Under the pieces are notes generated by a model. That model made no database searches. It was not told the DNA's origin and saw nothing but the letters and a program-made list of their open reading frames with translations. The position numbers were made by a program, and so were the translations under genes. A stretch of DNA of 64,000 nucleotides from the NCBI GenBank assembly GCA_902702965.1, contig CACRXP010000565.1:169978-233977 (forward strand). Direction: 5' to 3'. Positions 21,977 through 32,935 of the stretch are shown in pieces (position 1 is the stretch's first letter; every line of letters begins with the position of its first letter). The stretch is from Spirometra erinaceieuropaei. Its lineage: Eukaryota; Platyhelminthes; Cestoda; Diphyllobothriidea; Diphyllobothriidae.

Positions 21977-22640
21977 AAATGTAATGCCTATCAATTTCTC
22001 TTGACACTCCATGGAGTTCTGAGTGGAAGTTGTACAATCTCTCGTAAATGGATGAAGTTGGTGGAATACCCACTTAGAAATTTTGTAATTGGGTGCCCCG
22101 ATTAATGATACTATCGGTGGCAGTGGTACCTCAGGTTTGTGAACTTTGGGCAATCCGCAGATCTTGGCGATGTTTGGTTCGGATTGTCTCAGAGATTTTG
22201 CAATGTATTCTGGCAATTTTTTCGTTCCCGTGAGGCGCTTCAGCACTTTATCAATCGATGAATTCTGTCCTATTTAGGGACCGTAGAAAAAGGCTTATAC
22301 GTTGAACTATCTTCTAAAAGTGACAGCATCCTCTCATTGTAGTCTGATTTATTAAAAATCGCAGTTAAGCCTCCTTGGTCTACGGGGAGAATGACGATAG
22401 TTTCGTCAGTTTTGAGATTTTTTAATGCCTTCCTTTCTTCATATGATATCGTTGAGAAGTGATTTCGATCTTTCAAGGCCTGTACGGCACGGTTTCGGAT
22501 CGTAAATTATTCATCTTCCGTAAGATCTACTGTAGATATGATAGACTACAAGCTTGCAAGGAAGTCCAAGTAATTTGAATCAGAATGATTGTATTTCATC
22601 CCCTTGGAAAAAACATTGTTTTTCGTTTCTGAAAGGAAAT
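21977..22640 (-). pseudogene. Penelope-like RT, N-terminal part (inverted half)
   Basis: Minus-strand frames give KNLKTDETIVILPVDQGG, FNKSDYNERM and STYKPF, then (after a stop at 22270) PNIAKICGLPKVHKP, PPIVSLIGAPNY, FTRDCTTSTQNSM and GITFSADTMM. These are the conserved N-terminal and fingers motifs of Penelope-like RTs (ILPxDKGG, GLPKxHK, RPIVS). The protein stops abruptly at about 21976, where the palm (FDVxSLF) should begin, and the sequence enters the palindrome. The rest of the protein lies beside it in the opposite orientation (22650-23365). Confidence 0.85.
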
Positions 22641-22649
22641 AATTCTACA

Positions 22650-23365
22650 CTATGAGAGCAACTGTCCGATCTCTCACAGGCGGAGTACTGTCAAAAGTCT
22701 GATACATCGAGCAAAATCACATTGCTCTCATGAAGAAAGCTACAAAGTCGAACTAAACTACCTATTTGAATAATTTTCCCAGAACGGTTACCCTAGAGAT
22801 TTTATACATCGATGCATGAGACAACAAGAGACAAAAACAAAGGAACTAGACAGTTCCAATCGAGCGCCCAAAGCATACACTTGGCGAATCCTTCCTTGCA
22901 TCAGGAATGTGTCTAAACTTGTTGAAAGACACTTGAGGAAACACCAGATAAAAGTGGCGCACAAGCCGACGACTACCTTACGCACCCAGATTGTACACCC
23001 TAACGATAGGGTTAGCTATCTCGATAAAAAAAGAAGTCGTCTATAAGATCCCATGTGATGCCTGTGATGCCGTATATTGTGACCAAACGGGAAAATTTGC
23101 CTCTACTCGCATCCACGAACATCAACTTGCAGTTAAGAGGCGAGACCACTTGTCTCAAATGGCCATACTTACTCTTGACACTGAGCACACTTCCGCACGG
23201 GACAAAACTCGCATCGCCGCAGTTTGTCCATCTGAAAAAGGCCTGGATTTTCTTGAAGCCATGGAGTCCGATGAGTCATGTATCAACAGGCATATCGAGC
23301 TAGATGCCACGTACAAAAATCTCAGAGAAAAGTGGAAGCGACGAAAGCCGACCAATACGGACTGA
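22650..23365 (+). pseudogene. Penelope-like RT thumb, connector and GIY-YIG endonuclease
   Basis: Plus-strand reading: SHEESYKVELNYLFE, one in-frame stop, FSQNGYPRDFIHRCM, KAYTWRILPCIRNVSKLVER, VAHKPTTTLR, a frame break near 23035, then VVYKIPCDACDAVYCDQTG, STRIHEHQLAVKRRDH and, near the end, SCINRHIELD. The last part is the GIY-YIG nuclease with the Cys pair typical of Penelope-like elements. GIY is VVY here, and the YIG Gly is replaced by Asp (YCD), so cleavage is doubtful. The 5' end is truncated at the junction with the inverted N-terminal half. Confidence 0.85.
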
Positions 23366-23530
23366 CACATACGACAGCAGCTTACTAGCTGAGGCACCAA
23401 ATGAGTGTTGATTTTGTAGCACGTTTGAAATTTTAATTGTTTTCTGCACATCTACTCTAGTTGGACGACGACACGGGGAACCGACGTCGAAAACTTTCTC
23501 AATAAAGTTTACTCTCTTTCGCAAAGAACG
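23366..23530 (+). other. 3' untranslated end of the Penelope-like element
   Basis: After the GIY-YIG stop this carries the terminal-hairpin motif (23462-23493), then an AATAAAG signal and a T/C-rich end near 23525. Confidence 0.6.
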
Positions 23531-23545
23531 TATTTGATTTCTAAA

Positions 23546-23562
23546 AATATATATATATATAT
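23546..23562. repeat. (AT)n microsatellite
   Basis: About eight AT units lie just after the Penelope 3' end. Confidence 0.9.
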
Positions 23563-23563
23563 G

Positions 23564-23702
23564 TCTTTGTCGGTAATAACATTCTGCCTATAGCATGCGC
23601 AGAATGCGCTGTGCGCCTGCTGGTTGTGCTCGAGAGATTGAGCCCGTAAAACACAACAGAAGGAATGAGTTCCGTAAAGACCATCGGTGAAGGCCCGTCT
23701 AT
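23564..23702 (+). repeat. ~140-bp dispersed repeat, copy 1
   Basis: Shares GTCGGTAATAA, a GCATGCG-like core, GGGCTC/GAGCC-type tracts, an AAGGCACA/AACACAACAG stretch and a terminal GGTGA-G-GCCC-TCT with 47018-47152, in the same orientation. Its class is unknown. It lies at the 3' boundary of the minus-strand LINE remnant and could be part of it or a separate short element. Confidence 0.6.
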
Positions 23703-26090
23703 CCTATATGCAAATAGAGAGAGGAAAATACGCTTTATTTTATAAGCATCATTCAAAATTTCCCTCAGAATTGGCTGACTTTGTTTTGAACAGGATCTAA
23801 ATTTACAAAAGATGCGAGAATAAAGGGGACTATCAAGAGCGGAATATCTATTAAGGGGACAGTAAAAGTCTCGGTTCCTGTATTTCTCTTTACACTTCTT
23901 GTATCGTGCTAGATATGACGACATGGAATGTTCGTATGCTAATGTCCGTCAAGAGATAGTCTAGAAGTTATTGCGCATGGGGTGGAAGGACTTCGCAGCA
24001 ATTACTTCGGAATGAAGGGGATGGATTGCATCAGCCAAAATTCGATCAGCAAGTTTCCTGGCCGTTTTGAAATGTCGCTATATTATAATGTCGACCAGAA
24101 ACAGATTGCCCACACTTACAGAAGAAGAGAGTATCTGGAGGAGTAGTTGGAGCAGAGAAAATGACCGGAAAACAATAAAAAATAAGAGGGAGAATGTAAA
24201 CATCTTAGAATCTTTCGGTTTTGGCGATTATGTATGGGCAGGAACGTGAACGTCGGATTTAGTGAACGAGTTAACGAATTTTAGCGAAAGGGGTTTCAAT
24301 ATAAACGGGGGAGATATTTGATGACAGAGTGGCGCCAAGATACCGGAAAGGGGATCCCTCTTTGTGAAGAATGTTCAAGGATTTTTGAACGGAGAGGCTC
24401 GCAATCTTCCCACGCATTAGACTGATGTCCGGCTATTAAATTGGAGAACATTTTTCAACGACCACACAGGGAGGTAATCCAAGTCATACTTCAAAAACTG
24501 GAGACCAGTCCGATTTTCAACAGAGTGAACGATAGCCATGTTATCAGCCTGCTTCGCACACAGACAGACATCTGGTAGTCTCAGGTTATCAGATTTAAAG
24601 GAGAATAAGTGTAAGGCTAAAACGGAACCTTGAGGGGCTCCGCACTTATTAGGAAGAACCGTAGATTTCTGCTAGCCAGACAAGACAAAAAAACATGCCC
24701 TATCTGGAAACGAGACTAAAAAAGAAGTGGGGACAAACCATCTGGTCCACAGACCATTTAGAAACGTTTATTCAATTTTGTCACAGAAAAAGTGGAGAAA
24801 ACACACGGTGTTCAAGGGATGATGGGTGTCATTGGGGGTAAAGATAAAACTTTAATTTAAAGAGCCTAACCAGAATCAACAGGTGTGCAAGGTGGTCCGT
24901 TAAGGCGCTGAAGATTCCTCCAAATTCCGTAGAGGAAGGAGGGAAAGACAAGGCAGAAAAAGAGGAAAAAGCTGACGAACAAACGAATCGTTAAGTCTGA
25001 AGAATTCCCTTTATATTAAGACGTTGACGTCCTATAAACTGTCACACTGCCTTAACTTGCAGTAGACTTCCTTACAGCGCCTCATTTATTTGAGATGCGG
25101 TGAAGAGATTCTGTCAGGTCCAACTACAGCACTTCCACGAGAACAACGAACATCAAGAATTTCCCTTAAAAATATCGTAAGGTAGGTAGAACACAACATG
25201 GCATTCGATAATTGAAGAGAAATTGGTATAACGCTAGTTGTAGAACCCCGAAACAAAGGAATGTTTTCTGCAGATGTACCACAAACAGAAGATTTCCCCT
25301 CAGGTTTGATCAAACGTTGGCCCTTAGAAAAGAAGTAGACTTCCAGAAAGCCTGGTAGTACAGAATGATCTGAGACGGACTGCAAAGCCTAGTTGCTAAC
25401 AGGAAGAATTTAGGGTGGTTGATCACATTGTGAGACGTGGAAGCATCGGCTCGTATATTGAAAGAAACTCGGTCATCAGAGCCTAGAAGCGTATTTGACG
25501 AATGTTCACACGAGTAAAATAGTCGCATAAGAGAATAAGGCGTTGAAAGTACAATAAGACTAGTTTTAGCGGGAGAAAGTCGAAAAATTGGTCTAGGGCG
25601 CTTTTACGCGTGGAGAGGAAAGCCAAATGCTAGAAAACATAATGCATTTGAAATTACTTAACAAAGTGGGCTAATATATCACCAATAACACCAAGCATGC
25701 CATCAGAGTGAGAAAATAAGGGCTTGCAGGTTCAGTGCCAGTTCTGATTGGCAAAACAGCCACCCCTCCACCTGTGATGCTTGATCATGTAAGCAACAGA
25801 AGGACGGAGGACTACTCAGCTGCGAAATGATACCGCCATTCAGTCATGTCTCCTGAAGACAGATAACTTTAGCTTTACTCTGTTCTTTAGCTGACAGAAA
25901 TAGAGGCATTTCGTGAGTTTTGCTAAAATTTGAACAACAGTTTGTCGAATGGAAATATTGGATGAGCAACTTGCTCTTTGGTTGACATATAATTCCAACC
26001 TGCCGGTCACAACTGTGCTTTAAAGATATATAGTGCAGTGCCGATGGAAACGTGAGAGAGTTAAAGAAGGAGATCACAAATACGACGAAT
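23703..26090 (-). mobile_element. Decayed CR1/Jockey-like LINE (endonuclease + RT)
   Basis: No long frame survives, but domains appear in order on the minus strand. At 25920-25690: endonuclease KAKVICLQET then GGGVAVLPIR. At about 25135: RT start VGPDRISSPHLK. At 24740-24430: NGLWTRWFVPTSF, CGAPQGSVLALHLFSF (motif B), LCAKQADNMAIVHSVENRTG (motif C, ADN instead of ADD) and VWSLKNVLQFN. At 24400-24100: FRYLGATLSSNISP and CILP/FYCFPVIF-type C-terminal sequence. At about 23920: SSYLARY. Stops and frameshifts are frequent. The mutated active-site Asp and missing frames make it dead. It is more decayed than the CsRn1-type Gypsy. Confidence 0.75.
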
Positions 26091-29000
26091 TGGTTGTAGA
26101 GTGATGCAGGTAACGCCACCTGGGCAGTCGTCCGTGGATTTAGTGCGGATTTTAAGTAAGACCTTAGTTCCTTAAAATGTTGCTAGCGTACTGTACATGT
26201 AACCTTATTGTCCTAATGCAGATAAACAAGGAGAGGAAAAAGAAGACCGGTATGTAATGAATAAAATGGGTCAAGTGCTGCGCCATTACAAGAATATTTA
26301 CGTAAATGGAGAGCAAAAAAAGTGGCTCAGATCCAAGAGCCGCCAAGAGACACATACGCGGTCATCAGTGCGTTCCACGGGCGCCAGCTACATCTTTGTC
26401 TCTACATGGGAATAAGAAAGGTAATATCTTAATTCAGTCTGGAAATCAACACTTGTGAAATTGAAAATCAAATTCGGACATATTCATTTGCGGCACAATG
26501 ATCTCAAATCAGAAAAAGTCGGTAAAATCCTGAGATCCGGAACAGTATCGCACACACATTTGATGCTAGGTAGGGTAAGGTTGCATGTACATTAAAGAAA
26601 ATTTTACCAAAGAGAAGAAGAATCATCCTAGGTTTAATTCCGAGCATCGCACCATATTTGTACATTTATCGACATGCCGTTCGCATCTTCATGCTTTGTT
26701 CTGTATGGAGATGGAGTAAGGTGGTGTAAATGTCCCGGACCAGGTCATCAGTAAGAGCTACTAACGTCCTTACGATTGTGTGCAGTATTTCATAGCGGAA
26801 AACTGCTGAGTACCTTTACTACGTCCTTATAAAACCCATTCTTTGGTTTGTGCTTAAGATTCCTAACGGGAACACAGGCATTCAATGCTCTTTCATTTGC
26901 TTCTAGAAAATCTGAGTTATCTTTCTTGCGGCACTACTGCGCTGCACTTGATGCCTTGGACACTTAGCTTAACTAATTTACCTGATAATTAATAAACGCA
27001 GATAAATCCTCGGCGGAAGAAGAATAAATTCAACCTAAGACTTTATAGTTTTACAGTTTTATTGCACTTAACCCGAAAACGTGAGCCGGTCCGCCATCCT
27101 TTGCCAAGGTGTCTCGGATGTTGGTTAGGACAGGAACGGATGTAATTGGGGAGGATGCTAGTGAAAATTGGTTTCAACCGAAGTTACCGGATACGATAGT
27201 TCACGAATTCCGCCTGTCCAAACGTAGTGCCTCTTGCGGATGTCTGCAGGTAAGCACCACGGCTGTCTGGTTTTAGCCCATTCAGCTTTCCAACTGGCCA
27301 GTCAGATCCAAGGCCGAGTCAGACATGCCCTAAGTTAAGACCCTTAGATACATTCCCAGACACATGAGAAGCCGCTCACCCGACGCCGGACGGGCCCCCC
27401 TTCTACTACTAACTCTCTCCAGCCCTTCTCCAGCTATTCTGTGCAGAGTACATCGTCCTCCCAATTGGCATCCATCTTCACTTTCCCTTTGGGACCGGGC
27501 CTGAAAGTCGTGGTGGCCAGTTTCTCAATCTTGGCCTATGCTTTTGCGATACTGCTGTACATCTGGGCCATTTTGGCGTTTGTGATAGATGATTTAGGTC
27601 GGACACTATATAGTGGTCATGAAGACTGCTTTCGTTGCTGTTGTAATCTGTCGAACAAAGAAGTCATGTAAAAGATTTCGAGCGCCTCATCGGACAAGAG
27701 TTTTGTCATGTCTAAGTTGTTTTGGTCTTAAAGACAATAAACAAGTTATCACTCCTCTTAGAGATAGTCCGATGTCTTTCAGATTAACTATTCCTCAATA
27801 CGTAGTGGCTTCTATCAGGTGTCGATGTCTTATTTTAACAAATATCCCCTTGCTAACATAGCCGCTAATCCGTATCGCTGTTTATTCACCTAACACCGAG
27901 TGTCAGTCGAATGTTCAGACTGCTGGAAACTCAATTTTCTGGCGTGGCAACAGCATGATACGACCAGTAGACACTTCAGTGACTGGTTGCAGCCGAATCC
28001 GGTTCAGGTGCGGACACGCACCTCACACCGTAACTGACACCGACAACATCTACTTAACGGCGTGGTGAGGCAGGTGTAACCGCTGACCTCTAAGCTGTTT
28101 GTACGCTTCCAAAAGTACTAAGAGCTGTTCTATTAGCTCTACCACTCTGAGAGTTGCTTCGGGAAACTTCCTATTTTCGGTTATCACGTTTCCGATTTTT
28201 AACGCCCTGCTGTTCCCGGCTTGCATCCTTGTAGCTAATCTTGACTGCATGCATCCCTCCCCTCTATCATACTATGTTAGTCTGCTGACCTGTTCTTTGA
28301 TCATTAGTATTTCTTCATTTCTAAAGATTGGTTCATGCACTGGTCCGAAAGCTTTCGTCAGTTTATTTGACTTTTTGTGTCAGCGCGTTGTTGTTTTCGA
28401 GTCCAAGCTGCCTGATGGGTAAAGTACTGCTTTAAATAAGATCTTTTTCAGTAGACATTTCATTGCTAAGGAAAACTGATCACGTATTCGACGAAAAGTT
28501 CCGGGACGATGATTTTTAGCTTCAGTCATAAACCACGTTTTTTTGCCAACGTACTACTCAAGAGGATCGCCCGCGTGGTGAAACAACTGTCACTGTTGTG
28601 AACACCCCGTGAAGGGGATGTGTGGTGCTAGATTAAATGGCGAATTCGTGTCAGGGAAAATCTTCATCACAATAGAATACGACTATTTAATATCGATAAA
28701 TCCACCGTTGTTCATCGCGCATAAAAGTGTGCTCTAATTTATGGGCGACCGAAAGGCAAGAAAAGATTTCAGCAAGTCTTGCAATGGTTACAACATTCGG
28801 AACGCCTAAAGTGCACGCACTTCTACCTTATTAAAAGTAGGTAATTATTGGTTTGACAAAAATATGAGAAAAAATACATTTCCTTTGTTATACCTTCAAA
28901 TTATGCCATTTTTTGCAAAGAATTGTGAATTTGAAGTGTTCAGCAAGTGGCCCAGTTGGCATTTAACGCATTCTCAAGTGTATCGAGCATTAGCAGGCAT

Positions 29001-29652
29001 ACCGACTATTATTTCAGTTAAGCACGCTGCTACCAACTACGGTTTTTGAAGAAGGAAGCAGGCCAACTATTGTTTGCGAAAGCAGAAATCGCGATTCTAG
29101 ATTTCACAAATTTCGCCAAAGATGAGTGTGAATTCATTGCAAGAAAACTTGTGACCATCGGCAGACCACCTTGCTGCGATTGTAACGCCGCTGTGGCAGT
29201 CCGCGCTACCTTGTTCTCTGCCGATTTGTCATGCTGTCTTTCTGTCCGCTTCACGCTCCCCGTCGATTCGCAGTTGGGACCACGTGAGGCTTGTCACTAG
29301 TTTCGCGAGAGCTCAGAGCGAATTAACGCTGTCACTTCCTGATTGGCTGGCGATATCTAACTGGGACAGGGCGAAAGACACACAAGCGCTGGGGACTAGG
29401 AACCTCAACGGTGGGCAGAGTAAAACAACTTGCCTGGCGAGACCGAATGCGGCGACTGCTCACAGAGCCTTGTGTACGCATTTCCTCAGCAGTAAAGGTT
29501 TTCCAAAACAATTCGTCTACCCTGACTTATGATTTGCTAACCTTTATACTATCGGCCACTGGGAACTTTCGAGTATGCCTCTAATCTTAACACCGCCTTG
29601 TAAATAATGCGGTTCAAAACAGGGTTCTACTCATGGGCGGTAAACTCTCCGC
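26091..29652. other. No supported gene (3.5 kb)
   Basis: A GC-richer patch at about 27.05-27.7 kb and another at 29.1-29.5 kb may be old repeats or 3' flanks of the neighbouring zinc-finger LINE. The minus-strand stretch 28250-28050 is helical-looking but unidentified. I can support no exon or element. Confidence 0.35.
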
Positions 29653-30501
29653 CTACCAGATATGATGAAGCAAACTCCAAATTGTTAGATGCCTCAGACT
29701 CAAACCGGACGTGCAGCAGAAAGGCCGCATGGAGACGGACCCGAGACGCACACTTTCCACTTGCGTAGGAGGTGGCAGTTGGATGCTTATGGTGGACGAT
29801 GTTGTTGCGTGATGTAGGTGGAGGAAGATGTGATGGTGTGGTTTAACTGGCGGCTGTCTACCACAGGTTTTCATGAATGCGCACGTGGCCCAGTAGGTCC
29901 ATATGATGGGTGGACGTCCGACTGCATTGAGGATAGTGGAGGCGGATGCGTCAGGTGTATGTTGATGCTCCGGCACTGGTTCGCCAGTCCCTGTGCTATG
30001 GATTCGCAAGTGACTGACCAGGCCGATGTGTGGGGTGACTTTACAATGACAATGGGGACAGGAAAAGTCGGCGGTGTCAGTGTCGGTTTCGGAGATGGTG
30101 GCAGTGGTGGAGCTACTGATGTTGTACGCACTGGGGTGTGAATTGGGCTAGGCATGTTGGGTGTGCAAGATGTCCCGAGTGTGGCGAGGCTGATGCTGGT
30201 GGGTGTACTGAGCGGCAAAGTGTGGGTTGAGCTAGGCATGGTGGATACGTAGGAAATGCTGTGTGTGCGTCGAGATTGCTGCAAATTGCGCTCTCGTTGG
30301 TACGAATTTGACCGAATAGGCCCATGCGGTGTTGGAGTATGCGGGACAGTGTGGACAGTGGAGGTTAATGCAGCGAGTGTAGGTTAGTGCTCCAGGCAGT
30401 GATCCGCCTGTTTCTATGCGAAGGACTCGCAATTGGCCGACCAGACCGATGGGTGAGGTGAAGGTGCGGCCGAAATGAGAACAGTTATGGACAAAGTTCA
30501 C
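29653..30501 (-). pseudogene. C2H2 zinc-finger tail of the LINE
   Basis: Minus-strand frames give CSHFGRTFTSPIGLVGQLRV (finger 1; one Cys is Phe and the first His is Gln), TRCINLHCPHCP (finger 2, then frame-shifted), a long Pro/Ser/Thr-rich linker, MRIHSTGTGEPVPEH and, near the end, CAFMKTCGRQPP. The fingers would have bound nucleic acid, perhaps the element's own RNA or target DNA (inference). Several metal ligands are lost and the frame changes at least twice. Confidence 0.75.
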
Positions 30502-30556
30502 ATGACTGGCGTTGACGGTGGTGGTGGTGGGGGTGGGGTTGATGTTCGTTTGTGCT

Positions 30557-31921
30557 TCAGGATTGCGTACAGTGCTGGTGCTTACACGAACCGCCGCAGC
30601 GGATTTCCGTCCGTTCCAGTACGTCCGTGTCCGGGATCCGGTCCTGCCATCTCAGCCTCAATATCCGTCGGAGACAATTGAGGTAGAAGTAGTTGGGTAT
30701 ACGTGTCTTCTTCATGTACAGCGTCCAGGTCTCTGCTCCACACAGCAGCATCGGTAGGATAATGGCCTTGTACATCTTCAGTTTCGTGCTGAGCTGAGGC
30801 ACGTGACGATTCGAAACTGTGTTTTAGAGACGACCAAAGGCTTGACTGGCCTTGTAAGTCCGGCGAGCTACTTCATCATCGATTCTGGTGCTGCGGGAGA
30901 GGGTGCTGCACAGGAAGACGAAGTTGCCCAACACTTGCAGTTGGGCGCCATTCTCGTTGATTTGAGATGCAACATAGGCAGCGTTGGGTGGTGGGTTAGT
31001 GCATAACCACCATTTTCTCCGTGTTAATGACTAGGCCGAAGGTGTCGCAGGCGTTGGGGAAGAGGTACATGCCTCTTTGCATGTCTTCTTCAGTAGTTAC
31101 ATTGAGGGCGCAGTCGTCATCGAATAAGAGCTCATGGATGGTAGTTGTGGGTACACGCGACTTGAAGTGCATCTGTCGATGGCTGAGGAATTAGCCGTTC
31201 GTCCTGTAGGTGACGAGGATCGCGGGGCGCTCTTCACGGTAGGCACCCATTAGCATAGCCGACGACAAAAGGCTGAAGAGGGTAGGCGCGGGTAGGCAGC
31301 CCTATCCCACTCTGTTGGTCATTGCGAATGCCTCTGAGACAGCTGCATTGTCCGTACTCCTCGCCATCATGCCATTGCGGAGCTGACGCAACATCTGAAT
31401 GAGTCGTTCGAGACAGCCGAATTCATGGATGATTTTCCACAGTCCTTCGCAATTCACCGTATCGAAGGCTTTCGTCAGATCCACGACGATAGATTAGCGG
31501 TGGGTCCGCATCTCTTGACACTCCTCCTGCAGGTGGCGGGCGGCGAAGATCATGTGGATGATCCCATGATGACGGTGGAGGCCGGAATGGCTTTCCGGCA
31601 GGAGACCGTTTTCCAAATGGTGGTTTAGGCAGTTAAAGAGAAGGCGGGCGCTAATCGTCTCGACGATGTCTGGCAAGGAGATGTCCAATGACTCTCGCAG
31701 AGCTGAGGGTTGTCTTTCCGCTTATAGAGATGGCTTCCTTGAAATTCTGGGACGCTTCTGCTTGACGCCGTTAGATGGTCAATGTGTTGGACGCCACCGT
31801 GCATGTATATCACAGCAGGGATCGCGTCCGATCCGGGTGCTATCCCGCTGGAGAGTTGCTGCACGGCACTGATGATTTCTTGGAGAGAGGGCGGAAAGTC
31901 GCGGTCAGCGTTGGTCTCCAC
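30557..31921 (-). pseudogene. LINE reverse transcriptase domain
   Basis: Visible in order: SGIAPGSDAIPAVIY (RT start), FQGSHLYKRKDNPQLCESH, SARLLFNCLNHHLENGLLP, IFAARHLQEECQEMRTH, DLTKAFDTVNCEGLWKII (motif A, Asp intact), LLFDDDCALNVTTEED near 31110 (motif C, FADD now FDDD; the DD pair is kept), then [20 protein letters not shown] and [20 protein letters not shown]. Motif B and parts of the thumb lie in frame-broken sequence between 31300 and 30800. These are the usual RT motifs of LINEs of this family. Confidence 0.85.
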
Positions 31922-32029
31922 TTGAAGCAGACGAACGATGCCAGCGTCGAAGATGGTGGAGGGACGGTTGAGGACGCATCGGAAGTACTCGGCTCATCGC
32001 TGAACAATTTGCGTCTTCTCGGTGAGTAC

Positions 32030-32337
32030 GGTACTCCCGTCGGCGCTGAGAAGAGGAGCAGTTGCTTTGGTTGGCCGACCATAGACAGTTTTGATCGGGA
32101 GAAGAAGTTCTTCCATTCGTTGCGGTCCGCGTACACTTGAATCTTCTCGAGCTTGCGAGTCGTCCAGGGATCCTGTATCTCCCGCAGCCGCTGTTGCACA
32201 AGGCGGCGACTACGGTAGAAGGCTGCTCTGTTGTCGTCGGTCAGGCAGGTGACGTATGCTTTGCGCAGGCGGTTCTTCTCGGCGAGCAGGTTGCTGATGG
32301 CGGCGTCGTTGTCATCCGACCAGTCTTGGTGGTGGCC
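32030..32337 (-). pseudogene. LINE linker between endonuclease and RT
   Basis: A clean frame reads HHQDWSDDNDAAISNLLAEK, RAAFYRSRRLVQQRLREIQD, PWTTRKLEKIQVYADRNEW and KNFFS, a helical linker typical of this element. It begins exactly where the endonuclease frame breaks (about 32337), marking one side of an internal deletion. Confidence 0.75.
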
Positions 32338-32935
32338 TTCTCTCGCATTGGGACGCAGAAGTATGTGTTTGTCAGGATGAACCGGTGGTCGGCGCAGGTT
32401 CGTAGGAGGAGCAGGTCATTGTCGTCGGAGACCATGGGCACACAGCACTCCTCTCCAGGCAGGTCTTTGCCGACGCGGGAGTTGAAGTCACCAAGGACAA
32501 TCAACTTATCCGCCTTTGGCACAGTCGTCAGGAGTGCGTGCATGTCCTCGTAGAATTCGCTCCTCGCCTTGTCGGGGCTGGTCATTGTGAGGAGCATAGA
32601 TGCTGATGATGGTGGCGAATTTGGCTTCCCTGAGAGGCAGGCGGAGGCTCTTCAGGCGATCGTTGATGCCCTGCGGCAGACAGGGCAGGCGTCCCACAAT
32701 GTCATTCCGGATGACAAATGCGACACCTGCGTCCCTGTTCTACCTTTGCGCGACCGCTCCAGAAGAAGGTATAGCCGGTACCAACCTCCTCCAGATGGCC
32801 ATGTTCGGAGAACGGGGCCGCCTGAGTTTAGTGATGTCCACCTTGTAGCGCGCCATTTGTCGAGCAACTAGCGCTGTCCTCCGTTCCGGTCGGTTGCCCC
32901 TCGGGTTGTCCAAATGGAACGAACGGCTAGATCGC
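32338..32935 (-). pseudogene. LINE apurinic-type endonuclease, N-terminal half only
   Basis: Frames give NRPERRTALVARQMARYKVD, GRLPCLPQGINDRLKSLRLP, KFATIISIYAPHND, then (shifted) ARSEFYEDMHALL, KADKLIVLGDFNSRVGKDLP and LLLLRTCADHRFILTNT. GDFN carries catalytic Asp and Asn residues of the endonuclease/exonuclease/phosphatase fold. The frame then reaches PMREKAT and jumps straight into the linker, so the C-terminal half with the expected catalytic SDH is gone. Confidence 0.8.

Larger units (their letters stand above)
29653..32935 (-). mobile_element. Zinc-finger LINE (EN - RT - C2H2 fingers), internally deleted
   Basis: On the minus strand the order is endonuclease, linker, reverse transcriptase, then a Pro/Ser/Thr-rich tail with C2H2 fingers. 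This architecture (LINE RT followed by repeated CPHC..RTF..GLVGHLRIH fingers) is, from memory, very common in predicted proteins of diphyllobothriid tapeworms. The copy has several frame breaks and an internal deletion removing the C-terminal half of the endonuclease. A second copy of the finger tail lies at 63596-64000. Confidence 0.85.

Noticed and set aside
27441..27671. Hydrophobic 76-codon ORF resembling a membrane protein
   Set aside because: Composition alone; the minus strand looks equally coding and no homolog comes to mind.
28050..28250. 66-codon helical minus-strand ORF
   Set aside because: Too short, no recognised motif, and bounded by stops without clear splice sites.
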